Of a stretch of DNA of 64,000 nucleotides, positions 1-11,359 are shown piece after piece; within the stretch, counting starts at the first letter, position 1; each line of letters begins with the position of its first letter. This stretch comes from Heterobilharzia americana (Eukaryota; Platyhelminthes; Trematoda; Strigeidida; Schistosomatidae). The translations under genes and the position numbers were made by a program. The notes under the pieces were generated by a model that saw only the letters and a list, made by a program, of their open reading frames with translations, was not told the DNA's origin and did no database searches. The stretch covers positions 52,566,934 to 52,630,933 of the forward strand of contig OX104127.1 in NCBI GenBank assembly GCA_944470555.2, in the 5' to 3' direction.

Positions 1-3000
1 TTAGCTTGGGAAAAGATTCAGATTGGCTGTTTTGAAAAGTACCATAGATGTATTCAATCTTTGAATGTATTGACTGTCCTTCATTTCTGTGTCAACTTTG
101 GCATCAAGCCTACCTATCCACTTGTTCTTTGTTTGTTATTGTGAAGCTTGTCAGCTTTAACCGTAGCGTTTCTGTGCAAGGTTCTATTCTGATTTTATCT
201 ATCCTAATGTTTTGTTTACTTCACTGAGTTACATGTGTTTCATAGCCTAAAAGTTGTTTCATTTCATCACCTTCCTGTGTACATAAAAGTCAACTTTTTT
301 ATTAAATTTGAGGCTTTGGTGTGAAAATCTGGACTGAAAATTGAAACATTCTTCTGTTTTACAACATAAATTTTGCCCAGCAATTCAGCTTCATTAACTC
401 TTAGAGTACTTATGTCATTCATATGGATTCAGACTATTGTTTGACAAACATCTAAAACCAACAAATTTCACGGATCCACTTCCATGAAAACATACTTGAG
501 AAGGGTGAAACTCATGTTCCCCAACTCACAAAATACGCTAACTTTCTAATCTTCTGGATACTTATACATAGTTAGGGTATCACTACCAATTTTAAAAGGC
601 TAATCGGGCATCATATAACTTCGAATATTCAGAGATAATGACAACCTAATGGGAATATTTGAGACTGCTGTAGTCGGGTGATTGAAGTATAGTTAGGACC
701 TATTCAGTACAGAAGTCTTGTAGACTAACTTGTTAAGCACAAAGCCGTTCATCCATAGATGAAAACTTAGATTTTATTCCAACTTCAATCGCTACTAAAA
801 TGTCAAAAAATGACTAATCCACCCAATGTATTGGATCCGCATATACTGACTCAAAATGTACGCGGATATTCCATTAGTAGTCAGCTTCGAAGTCAATTTT
901 ATTCGAAGTTTTCGGAAAAACCCGTAGTTTCAAAAGTGTTACACTGCATTAAAAATCAACTTTATTTCCCTTAGTTTCTAATTTTTTTACAAGTCTGAAA
1001 GTTTTATTATAATTAACATTTATAAAAATCTGTTATCTTTGATAAAATATTAAATCTTCTTGCAGACTTTTTTAGAGGTGAAAAAATTAGACCCACTTTA
1101 TTGACAGACAACCTGTTTTCAACTGAAAGCATCTCTTTTCTTTTGCCTAAAGGAATAAGAAGAAGTAGGAGTGATTAACTTGAAATGGTTGTTTTTCATC
1201 TTCTATGTACCAGGAGAAATAGTATCATTCCAGGTGAAGCAAATATTTTCCAGAATAATATAAATGGGATACATAAAGTGAGAAGTGAAAAAAAAGGCAT
1301 ATTTCTGTTACAGTATTTAACATTTTCATTCTAAGTTTCTTAATCAAGTATATTTCATTCTCAAAGTTCTTATTACTTGCTTAAAACATAATAATTGGAC
1401 TGCTATGTTGACAAGTTATATTTAGATTATTGAATGACTTACAGTCCTTATCCATATTGAACTTATGTTAATTCATTGAAAAGAAAGTTCTTTTCATCTT
1501 CATACACAATTTAGCTATAGTAAAGAACTTGATTTCAATACAACCTGGGGATATAAAAACACTAAAGATTGATTCAAAATCCAGTCCATATGAATCAGTA
1601 TATATATTTTTTTCAACGAATTTATATTACAAAACTGTACAATCGAGTTTACAATGACAGCAAACAAGTAAGTCTTTTATAGCCTAATTAAGTTCACATT
1701 AGATTTTCAGAAAGGAATCTTCCATGTAGAAATGACAAGTCACTTTAAAGTTGGAGTGAAATCATAAAGATCAAATGAAGAATAACAAATTATCCGATTT
1801 CTCATAAGTTGTATTACACTTGACTCATTCTCTTTTGTCGATAACCTTAATGTCGCTGAAAAATGAATTCTTTCCTTGGACGTCATTTCACTCCGCTTGC
1901 TTCCCGTGTAGCTAAGTTGTAACTAATCATTTCATCTTCTTACTTGTACGATGCACTACTGTGTCATTCAGATTTATTAGTGAATTCTGTTAGTAGAAGG
2001 ATGGAGGTACCACTGTGGTCACCATCGGGTTCCATTCTTGACTGGCACTGAGACCACCGTTTACTTTAGATTTCTAGGTCAGTTTTATGTAGATCAGAGA
2101 TACATAGACGAAACTCCTGTCATTTGTATCCCAAAGTGTCCTTCACGTCATACAAAGAAGATTTTTTGATTTTCACCCCTCAATTCATTTTTACCATTGG
2201 AGTTAAGAATACCAGAGGAAATCATTTTATTGATATTTCACCAGAGAGAAAAGACGGCAGTCTAAATTAAATTAGGAATTCTTATGAAAGATACAAGAGA
2301 CAAAAATATGAAATACTTTCAAAAGTGCTTCTTTAGGACGTCTAACTTCAAAAATTTTTCATAAAAAGCATAATGCCAAAATCATAAGAGGAATGACATC
2401 TTACTGACCCTAATAATATTTTATTTGTGAATACTGAATTCAAAGAAAACAGACTGAGCTTCAGAATTACTAAGAAGTCACCTTTCTAAGGTAATTGGAA
2501 GAACATTCCGTGTTGCAGAATTGTAAGCAGTTACTGCCAGCCAGAAGATGATTCAAGGAAGGACCCTATTGCTCCTGGTCGTTCATAAGAGAATACAAGC
2601 CAAACAATAGCTTTAGTCTGGAAGCTTTAACCAGCTCCAGTTATGTCCCTTTCCGATAATTTTACTTAAGAGTTTATACAAAATCAAACTTAAAGGATAG
2701 AAAGGTGTGTGGACTTGTCACTTACATTCATAAAAATTTTCGTGCTCCAAAAATTGAAGCTCAAGCTATATGCACAGCTGAGGGACGTCAAATCGCTTAT
2801 GTTGATGGAGTCAAAACTATTTTTTCAGTCTTTTCATCACTTAACTATTAATCTTCCACTTTTTCTTTGATTAGGTTTATGGTGTTTACTTCATAGAACT
2901 TTGTAGCAAGTATTTTATACCGGCTGGTCATCATTGTGGTTTACTGCACATTTTATTCATACTAAATATGGTTTGCTCAAAACTTATATCATGATAAAAT

Positions 3001-3105
3001 CAGACTCAGAGCTGATATTCTCTCAGCTGATTCGTAATAACTGTCACCTGCATAAACGAAACATATATGTCAGTATATATTGAGGTGAATGAAGATTTCA
3101 GTATT
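1..3105. other. AT-rich DNA with no recognised feature
   Basis: I see no coding exon, RNA gene or recognisable repeat in this stretch. It is AT-rich with stops in every frame at short intervals. It may be intergenic or intronic. Confidence 0.5.
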
Positions 3106-3109
3106 CAAC

Positions 3110-3390
3110 ATGCACTGACATCATTTGAGCACTGAACAGCTATTTGGTCCTATTACTGGACTCTTCAGCAGTAGGCATCCAGATCCCAGCCACGGACCCA
3201 ACTCAGGACCTTCAGGTTTCATGACAAACACGTTAACCATTCAGCCGCTGGGTCCGAGTTCATTGGTTCACAGTTTTCAACTTCTGTTAGTTCTCTACAT
3301 GTTGCGACTATCCCAAAGGTCTTCATATGGAATTTGCTTTTGACTGGGTGACCCAACATGTCACGACTTCTCATATGTGTATATAGCTGA
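3110..3390 (-). repeat. SINE family D copy, minus strand
   Basis: This is a tRNA-related SINE read on the minus strand. From right to left it holds the head segment (a gtcgtgac-like stretch and a cttctgtta stretch matching the consensus 'ctgacagaag'), the tRNA-like promoter around 3180-3260, a hammerhead-like fold (3127-3174) and part of the tail. Fuller copies at 19895-20250 and 10740-11102 show the same order. The copy has many point changes and is probably old. A second, plus-strand tail begins at its head end, giving a 5'-to-5' inverted pair. Confidence 0.7.
3127..3174 (-). ncRNA. Hammerhead ribozyme remnant in SINE D
   Basis: On the minus strand the core CTGAAGA (plus 3162-3168) fits the hammerhead rule CUGANGA. 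It is followed by stem II GTCC/GGAC, then CAAA (plus 3143-3146) where GAAA is required, then a short TAGCTG stem III and a stem I partner CAGTGC. The G-to-C change in GAAA should abolish activity. This is therefore a decayed ribozyme, not a functional one. Confidence 0.6.
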
Positions 3391-3480
3391 GAGTTCCCAT
3401 ACTAGGATAAAATGGCTGTCCATTACTTCCAGGTCTTCAGTAGCTCTCCAATCGATGTCAGTCTTTGATGAATACCACAT
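3380..3480 (+). repeat. SINE family D tail, plus strand, 5'-truncated
   Basis: The sequence gttcccatactaggat, a GGCTGTCC block and the tail gtcagtctttgatgaatacc match the ribozyme-to-tail part of SINE D. The head is missing. It sits directly beside the head end of the minus-strand copy, so the two tails point outward. Confidence 0.6.
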
Positions 3481-3489
3481 CATTATCTG

Positions 3490-4840
3490 TAAATCCCTAT
3501 CATGGATAGACCGAATATTTATAAAAGAAGGTAGTCTAACTGGTTAATAGTTCAGCATTACGTCATCAGAATGAAGTGTTCTCGGAGGAAAGATTGAATT
3601 GTTTCTAAAACTAGTAAAAGATTACTAGGCAGATCTAATTCATGAGCTTTGAATTCAAAGAGGATAGGGATGTACGATCAGCTTTCTGAAACAATCAGAA
3701 AAGCATTATATACTGTCTAACTACGAACGGTCTTCTTCAGCAGAAGAGTGATTCAACTAGACATGAAGGGCAAATTACTGCATTGATCCACATTTATGTA
3801 TTTGTCAATTTACCTGATTCTATTTAGGTAATTATATATATTATATAGGCTAAATGAATCGTGATCTTTTCAAAATCGTCTGTGAACATTATTCTATCTG
3901 GCTGTTTTGAAGAAGAAGCAGGTCAACCAACTCTGGTTATATCGCTTACCCACAGTCTTCTTTCAAAATCGTATATGACATCAAAATGATTGGTTTTTTT
4001 TGTGTTTCAAAGGTGTTGATAATGCCACAATTAAAATCTAAGCTCAGTACACAGTAGAGGCACGTTCATTTTCTGATTTTATCATAATCATATTCTCCCT
4101 TCAATTTTCTTCACTGCTTCATTACAACCCCACTGTTTTCGACAAATTATTCTTTTTAATTTATAGCCAGCTTTTCTTGGTCCATACGTGTTAGTTTCAG
4201 TTTATCTTGAAAAGTCTTGTAATATTTTTTATCCAAATAATAATTATTACCAGTCTGCTTATTTTTTTTAGCCTATTACTTGTCACCGTAGTAAGCTGCA
4301 TATATTTTTCTGTAAGCTCAATTTAAATTCAGAAAAAAAGTCACTTTTTCCTCCCAGAATACTCTCTTGTAATGATTAACTATTGATCCACTAGTCAATT
4401 ATTATGTTGCTTGCCTGCAATAACTACGAATATTGTACAGTCAATGAAATTGATTTACTGAAAAGAAAATTTATTTTCTGAATTACTTTGTGCAAATTTG
4501 AATGTATCAATATGCTTCTTTTTTGGACATATCAAAAATCATCAAACCGTTTTTACTCCATATGTGACAATTTCAGAGCTGTTAGGATCATTGAACTATT
4601 GTTATGTCTTGAAGGCTAAAGTTTAGATATATTTATGACAGTAACAGAAACAAAAATCAATGGAGACTTTCTTAAAAAACTTATCGTTAAATTACTGTCC
4701 ACTGTTTTTTTTTACTGGAATGCTTAGAGATAGATTTCATTAAGTTCTAGAGAGAAGTTATGACTACTTAAAACAATCGAGGTAGGTATAATAAAAAAAT
4801 CCTCACCTATGGCATTGAATGACAGTAGCATGAACTATAA
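3490..4840. other. No recognised feature
   Basis: AT-rich sequence without a supportable gene or repeat. Confidence 0.5.
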
Positions 4841-4844
4841 CATT

Positions 4845-5025
4845 CAAAGTCAGCGGATGAGTGGTATTATAGTAGCTATGGAACCCAACCCCCCAAGGAT
4901 TGATCCTTCGCCAGGTTATGTATGTTCACACTTCTGAGGAGCCCGGAACTAGGACAATATTACCATTTACTTCTTTCTGATTTTTCGCGTTTTTCCCCCA
5001 ATGTCAGTTTGTGATGAATTCTACC
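4845..5025 (+). repeat. Degenerate SINE family D copy
   Basis: The order of a tRNA-like region (around gattgatccttcgcc), cttctgaggagccc, aactaggac and the tail gtcagtttgtgatgaatt follows the SINE D consensus. The hammerhead core CTGAGGA survives, but the GAAA block and the 3' half of the fold are lost. Confidence 0.5.
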
Positions 5026-5029
5026 GCGA

Positions 5030-6830
5030 AAATGAATGAGTTTCTTCTATAAGTTAACTTGGAACACTTTTATCCGTTTCATAAAGTTAAATGTCATTAG
5101 AATTTTGTTCGAAATATATAGATTTGAAATATTCGATAAGTTATTCTCCTACAAATTGATATGTATATTTAAACGAAGTCCACCTTATAGTGTAGTGATG
5201 ATATCTGATGTACAAATATCAGTAATTACCAGTGGGCTTAATAGATAAACATATCTGTCTAAGTTAATTAGTTGATTATGGTTCGGATTAAATGAATGTA
5301 CATATGTTATTGTCATGTTTTCGTTTCGTAATCTAATTAAAAATACTTGTCTGCTGGATTTACAGTACAATGTAAAATAACATGTAACCGGATTATTAAA
5401 TATATATCAAACTCTTTTGCTTCATTAGATCAATTATGACCTTTGGTTTGGCAAATATGGAATAGTTGAATGGTGGTGACTTCCGTCTTGTAAACTATGA
5501 ATAGTAATAACTGGTGTATTATGCTGACATTAATATGTTTCCAGGTAATACACTTCATTGAATCGTTCCTACTGCCAATAAAAGCTTCTTATAACATACT
5601 AATGAATGAAATAAACAGTTAGAAACCAGTTATACCGATCCATGGATTTCGCTTACCAGATCATAGTGACCTAAACACTGTACAGTGGTTTCATCTGTTG
5701 AAACCAAGTTCATCATATGTGTATCCAGATAAATTTGGCTAAAGAAATGAATCGTCTGCAAACTGTGTCACTTAAGATTTCTGAAAAAACAAAAGTAAAC
5801 CTGATGACATCAAGAGTGTGTCGGACACGTTAAAATATCTTTTGTGAAATGCAAGCAGCAAACATAGCTGATTATCAAGAATAATGAGATTTATTGTTCG
5901 AATCACTTTATCTTCCTTTCTTGTAGTATATGCTCTGTATAAAATATTTTTGCTTGAAAGTCGATAATTTGCTTAGTGTTTACGAACTACTATGCCATCA
6001 CAATATGTTATAATCACGTTAACCGAAGTCAGGACCAGTATCTCACTTAGAATTTTCTCCTGCATATCTTCTAACATAACCAGTAAAAACTCAGGGTTTA
6101 CAGCCTAAAATCATACATAACCAGTTGGAAGGCATCTAATGATTTTCCTGTTAGTTCCAGTCTATGAATCAGCTTCCTATGTACACTTTAGTTTTAATAT
6201 CATGTAAATTTTTGAAAAAAATATGCAAAAGTTTTTTTAACTTTAAGTTAAAAGGTTGGTAAAACATCAGTTCACGTGGAGTTGTACAAACTTAAGTTTT
6301 ATAGTACGCTTTTGCACGTTTGACCAACATTTCATAATAAATATCCCCAGTGTGAAGTGCATCAAGCGAATGAAATCATAACTTTTATGCACTACTGTAA
6401 ACATCTTCAGCCAGAAATGGTACCAAATCTGAACTTTCTTAAGTGTAAAAGGACCAATGAACAAGTACGATAAAGTTTGAAAGTACGAGTGATTTTTTCA
6501 AAAGAATTGAAATCATAATTGCTTTCCCAACAGGTAGGTAAACTTGTTTTCTCTATAATTTTTCTACAGATTATGATTACTGTTACTAAAAACAGTCATG
6601 AAAATATGTTAAGACTATTTATAAAACTGATGTCATTGTTCACCACTATTATGGTGCTAACGAAATCAAGAAAAGGCTTTTGCGTCCTTTCAATGAGAAG
6701 TATATTTTTAACTTTAAGACTACCCAACAGTACGATTCTATCAACCAGCAAACAATTACTTTTCAACTTCCAGTTCACACAGATTGAATGTATATGGATT
6801 TGAATTACTCGATCTCAATGGTTAGACTGG
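5030..6830. other. No recognised feature
   Basis: AT-rich sequence. Several short open frames overlap here on both strands, but none shows a recognisable domain or splice context. Confidence 0.5.
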
Positions 6831-6831
6831 T

Positions 6832-6847
6832 GTTCCAGAAAATCGTA
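6832..6847. repeat. Target-site duplication, left copy
   Basis: The 16-base sequence gttccagaaaatcgta occurs here and again at 10104-10119, exactly flanking the RTE element. The two copies are identical, which fixes both ends of the insertion. Confidence 0.92.
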
Positions 6848-6848
6848 T

Positions 6849-6872
6849 TTTGTTATTATTATTATTATTAGT
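6849..6872 (-). repeat. Triplet-repeat 3' tail of the RTE element
   Basis: Plus-strand ttgttattattattatta, i.e. TAATAATAA on the element strand, directly next to the left target-site duplication. Similar TAA/ATA tails end the other RTE copies at about 33330, 45195 and 56750. Confidence 0.85.
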
Positions 6873-9800
6873 CCCTTGGGTTCCTAGTGTAACACAGGGC
6901 TTCAGTAGCACGTCTCCAGTGCACTCTGTTCTCCGAAATCTTTTGAACCTGGCTCCATGACAGCCCACAACCTCTCATTTTCTCCTCGCACGACCTCCTC
7001 CATGTAACCCTCACCTCGGACGTCCAACTCGTCGCTCCCCATGGGGATTCCACTCGAGGGCCTGACGCGTGATGTCCCCAGTCGGCCTTCTCAGTGTATG
7101 CCCGATCCATCTCCACTTCTTCCTGCATATTTGTTGCGTGATAGGTTCTTGGTTGGTTCGTTCCCAGAAAAGTTCCTTGTTGCTTATTCTTTCTGGCCAT
7201 CTGATCTTCAGTAGCGAGCGTAAGCAAACGTTGATGGATTTCTGTAGTTTATTGGAAATCCCTTTCATGACGCGCCAAGTCTCTGAACCATACAGAAGCA
7301 CTGACTTGACGTTGGTGTTGAAAATCCGTGTCTTGCTCCGCATGTTGAGTGCAGAAGATCTCCACACTGGTCTCAGGTTAATGAATGCCTGTCTTGCTTT
7401 TCCGATTCTGACTTTGACGTCTTCGTCCGTCCCGCCTGTAGTTGAAACAGTGCTTCCTAGATAGGTGAAGGAGGTTACTTCCTTTAAGTCCCTCCCGTTC
7501 ATGGTGACTGGAGTTTGTTGTTGTTGTTGATGGTGGTGGTGCGGTATCTTCATCACTTCTGTCTTCTCTATATTCACCTGAAGTCCCGTCTTCGCTGTTT
7601 CCCTCTTCTGACAACTTGTTAGTCTTCGCCTGTAGATCTTCAAGTTTGTGTGACATCAGGCACAAGTCATCGGCGAAATCCAGACCTTCTGGGTTCTTTT
7701 CTGCAATCCAGCGTATCGCCCTCTTCTCGCTCCCCACTGTTTGCTGCATGATCCAGTCCACCACAATCAGGAATATCATTGGGGATAGTAGACAACCTTG
7801 TTTCACTCCTGTCTTCACTTCAAAGGCATCACTGAGCTTTCCATTGTGAATTACTTGGCATATGGCGTATTCATATAGTTGTTGAATGAGGCGGATAAAG
7901 GTTTGCGGTACTCGATAGTAATGAAGCAGTTACCAAATTGCTTCTCGATCGACGCTGTCAAAGGCCTTCTCGAAGTCGATAAAGTTGAGGTGGAGAGCTG
8001 ATTGCCATTCTATGCTCTGCTCTATGATGATGCGAAGCGTTGCGATTTGGTCTGCACATGATTTGTACTTCCTGAAGCCTGCCTGTTTTGGTCGCAGTTT
8101 CGAATCCAGTGCATCTTTAAGCCTCTCCAGGATGATGCGGCTTAATATTTTACTTGGGGTGGACAGGAGAGTGATTCCGCGCCAGTTCTTGCAAGCACTC
8201 AGGTCTCCCTTCTTCGGCAGTTTGACAAGGTAACCCTCCTTCCAATCAACCAGCAGGTACCTTCTCTTCCTTCCACACCTTCTGCAATAGTGGTGTGAGC
8301 ATGTCCGCTGTTGTCTCTGCATCTGTTCTCAGTGCTTCTGGCGGGATCCCATCTGGTCCTGCTGCTTTCCCACACTTCAGTAGCTTTATGGCGTTCACGA
8401 CTTCCATTTTCGTTGGAGGATTTATGTTCACTTGTAATTCAGCGGCTGCAGGTGGTATTTCTGGATGAAGTGCAGGTGGTGGTCGATTCAAGAGCTTCTT
8501 GAAGTGGTCGGCCCATCGTTTCCTCTGTTTCTCTTCTTTCGTAATTAAATTTCCCTCATCATCTTTTATTGGTTTCGTCTGTGTTGATCTCTTCCCTGAT
8601 AGCAACCTGGTTATTTGATACAATGTCGTCAGGTCTCTATTACCTGCAGCCTGTTCTGCATCACTTGCCAGTGTTTCGTAGAAGTGTCTTTTGTCTTCCC
8701 GTGTACTCTTCTTCACTTCTTTGTCCAGTGTTTTATACATTGTACTCACTTCCTCCTCTTGTTGTGCATCCTTGCACTGGTTTACCTTCTGTTTCACCAT
8801 CCTCCTCTCCTCTATCAGCTTCCATGTATCCGTCGAGATCCATTCCTTATCTTCTTTCTTCTTCCTTCCTAATACGGTTGTGCAGGTTTCTCTCCATATC
8901 TCTTTCAAAGACTTCCAATGTTCTTCCACACAGATTTCTTCATGGCTGTTCCTCGATATTTCCCATTTTGTCTTGATGACTGACTTGAAGATTTCCTTTG
9001 TAGTTTCATCCTTCAGTTTCCGAGTGTTGTACTTGAACTGTGGTCTATCACCAGCTTCCTTGAAGGCTTTTAACCTGATTTGGAAGGTTCCTTGCACTAG
9101 GTAGTGGTGTGAACCTACATCTGCTCCTCTTCTTCACCTTGTGTCAAGTAGACTGCGTCTCCATCTTCTTGAGATTGAGATAAAGTCGATTTGATTTTTA
9201 GTGTGTCCTTCTGGTGAAATCCATGTCGCTTTGTGGATATCCTTGTGCTTGAACACACTGTCTCCAATCACCAAATCGTTGAATGCACAGAATTCTGCTA
9301 ACAATTCTCCATTCTCGTTCATCTCACCTAACGCTTCTCAACCCATGGTTAGTTCTCTTCCTATGTTGTCTGCTCTAAGTTTCGCATTCATGTCGCCCAT
9401 TACAATTTCGATATCTCCAACTGACGTCTTGTCCAGTCTTGATTGAAGTTGTCTGTAGAAATCCTCCTTTTTCTCTTGCTCTGCATTATTTGTAGGTGCA
9501 TAGCAAAAAATTGTATGATTGTGACCTTCCTTCCTTTTGAGTTGAATCTTGCTGTCATGATCCTGGAGGAGATTGGTTCCCACTGCATGAGAGCCTCCGA
9601 TGCTGTTGGGGACATCGTGATAGCCACCCCATAACTCAGTGTGCTAAAAACGTGGTTGTCGTGTGGGTGACAATATCGGAGTAGATTATTGATTCTCCAG
9701 TTGACAGTTTGGAGAGTCCACTCCCATTCCATCTGCTTTCGCAAATTCCAAGCACTTCGACGTTATACCTTCCCATCTCGTTTGCAATCTGGGCTGCCTT

Positions 9801-9908
9801 GCTGGGTTCAAACATCGTATGGACATTCCATTTCCCCACGTTTACTTTCGCTTTCATCGAGGGAAGACACATCGGCCAATTGGCTTGCCGAAGGCAGGCT
9901 TTCACCAA
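6868..9908 (-). pseudogene. RTE endonuclease-reverse transcriptase, frameshifted
   Basis: In coding order there is an endonuclease domain (VGKWNVHTM, GICESRWNGSG and GDMNAKL, about 9850-9390), an insert region, RT (GKAAGPDGIPPEALR, LPKKGDLSACKNWRGITLL, FIDFEKAFDSV) with the catalytic FADD intact at 7666-7677, and a C-terminal region ending SENRVHWRRATEALC. The frame is broken at about 9640, 9530, 8250 (a 4-base insertion before DWKEGY), 7600 and 7010. In-frame stops lie at about 9333, 9127 and 7930. The endonuclease SDH motif reads SHH (9104-9112), so a catalytic aspartate is lost. It cannot make a whole protein as read, unless some indels are assembly errors. Confidence 0.9.
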
Positions 9909-10103
9909 CTGGCGTCATTTGGCCTCTCCGATTCCAGCGAGGAATAATTTTGTTATTATTGTTTATATATCGTTTGTGCTGTGAAGTTTCTTTAGCGGTT
10001 AGATTTGTTTTACGGTGTAGGGTTGCTAGCCCTATGCCCAACCTTCCCTCTTTACCCGGGCTTAGGACCGGCTAGTAACTAGTGAACTAGTTAACCAGGC
10101 GAG

Positions 10104-10119
10104 GTTCCAGAAAATCGTA
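10104..10119. repeat. Target-site duplication, right copy
   Basis: gttccagaaaatcgta, identical to 6832-6847, marking the 5' end of the RTE element. Confidence 0.92.
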
Positions 10120-10475
10120 AGTTTTGCCATATTCACTCATTTAAGAATAAGACTGAAGTGTCTGCAGTCTATACTTTATTCTGTGATAAATTTCTCGTCA
10201 AACCTACAGCACGATAAGCGTAATTGAATCCTATGGTTTCCAGCATTTATTGAAGTCTGCATTTTATAAGTTTGGAAATATAAGGCGTAGTACATGCAAT
10301 AACAGTATCATCTTCTACGCTTCCACATATTCGGTTGGACAGGATGAAGATGATTTTCTTTAGCAATCACACGCTGTTCTTGTTATGGACACAAATGAAT
10401 TGTATTCGTCACTTTTTTGAGTTTTCCTGGTTTATCATTTAAATATCTGACTATCTGCCGTAGCCTGGGAGACCC
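10120..10475. other. No recognised feature
   Basis: AT-rich sequence between the RTE insertion and a degraded SINE. Confidence 0.5.
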
Positions 10476-10479
10476 TTAT

Positions 10480-10570
10480 TCACATTAAGTGATGATTGAA
10501 GGTGAGCTGAAAATCTGAGCCGTGGCCGGATTCAAACCAGCTATTAACTAAGCTGGGTAATTTCATCCAG
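10480..10570 (-). repeat. Degenerate SINE family B fragment
   Basis: The blocks gtgatgattgaaggtgagc, tgaaaatctg and a box-B-like gattcaaacc match the minus-strand form of SINE B seen at 29030 and 41215. The copy is short and diverged. Confidence 0.45.
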
Positions 10571-10739
10571 GCACTGTATAACATACATAACTTCAGAAAA
10601 GTGCATTTTTCTTCTGTGAAGTTTCAAAATTCAACTTCTGTACTCATTAGAAACGTCAAACTATTTCGCATACTCAGCTCAACTTTCTTATGCTTTTCAT
10701 GCAGCCAGACTTAATACTGACATTCAAGAATTTCATTTT

Positions 10740-11102
10740 GGAGGTTTGTGGGGATTTATTGGTTTCAGGTTGGTATCCAGTATGGAGTGACATTGACTGG
10801 AGGAACATTGGCAATCTGGAAGCACTGTAAAACGGTTTCGTCCTAATGTGTAACTCAGGAGTACCCACCCATGAACCCTCCAGGACCTTCAGGTTTCGCA
10901 GCTAGCACGTTACCACCAAGCCACTGGGCCGGAATCCCCTGGTCCATATTTCCTACTTCTGTCAGTTTACGATATACAGTGACCTCAGTTCAATGCGTTT
11001 TGTTGAATAACTGTCCCGTTGTTCGACTTGGTTGACTCCACTGGTAACAACTTCTCATCTGAATTTCGGGAATCACCTTTTGAAGCTAGTTACCAATGAG
11101 CA
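10740..11102 (-). repeat. SINE family D copy, near full length, minus strand
   Basis: On the minus strand: the head (gctcattgg-type start at about 11100), the block cttctgtcagtttacga (about 10970), the tRNA-like promoter (about 10860-10950), a hammerhead region (10815-10870) and the tail (about 10770). The ribozyme is dead: the core reads CTGAGTT, stem II has decayed, and GAAA is retained. It is paired head-to-head with the plus-strand copy at 11150-11355. Confidence 0.75.
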
Positions 11103-11149
11103 ATAAATTAATTTTACCTAAAGGTTTATGGTGATTTATATGTTGATTT

Positions 11150-11355
11150 TAGGTAATAGGGACTATTGGATTCCGACCAAGTGACTCAATGGTAACGTGT
11201 TGGCCATGAAACCTGAAGATTCTGGGTTCGATAACGGGAGAGGTCATGAGTGCGCACTGGTGAGGAGTCCCATACTAGGAGGAAACAGATGTTTAGTACT
11301 CCTAGGTTCCCAATGTTCCTCCAGGTGATATCAGTTCAGGATGAATTTCAACCTA
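11150..11355 (+). repeat. SINE family D copy, plus strand
   Basis: It starts at the tRNA-like promoter (gaccaagtgactcaatggt, box-B-like gggttcgata at about 11225). It continues through a mutated hammerhead (core GTGAGGA at about 11260, stem II GTCC/GGAG) to the tail gttcaggatgaatttcaacc. The tails of this and the neighbouring minus copy point outward. Confidence 0.75.
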
Positions 11356-11359
11356 ACAT

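Larger units (their letters stand above)
6848..10103 (-). mobile_element. Full-length RTE-clade non-LTR retrotransposon (SR2/SjR2-like), defective
   Basis: A 3256-bp minus-strand element flanked by perfect 16-bp target-site duplications. The 3' end is a TAA-type triplet repeat (plus 6849-6872, read as TAATAATAA on the coding strand), typical of RTE tails. The short 5' leader (about 10030-10103) is shared with other copies in the window (about 53430, 21950 and 26190). The encoded product is an apurinic-like endonuclease plus reverse transcriptase, which nicks the target and copies RNA there by target-primed reverse transcription. The duplication suggests a comparatively young or well-preserved insertion, yet the reading frame carries several frameshifts and stops. 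Confidence 0.92.

Noticed and set aside
8311..9104. Open frames on the plus strand across 8.3-9.1 kb
   Set aside because: They are antisense shadows of the RTE reverse transcriptase, whose motifs are on the minus strand.
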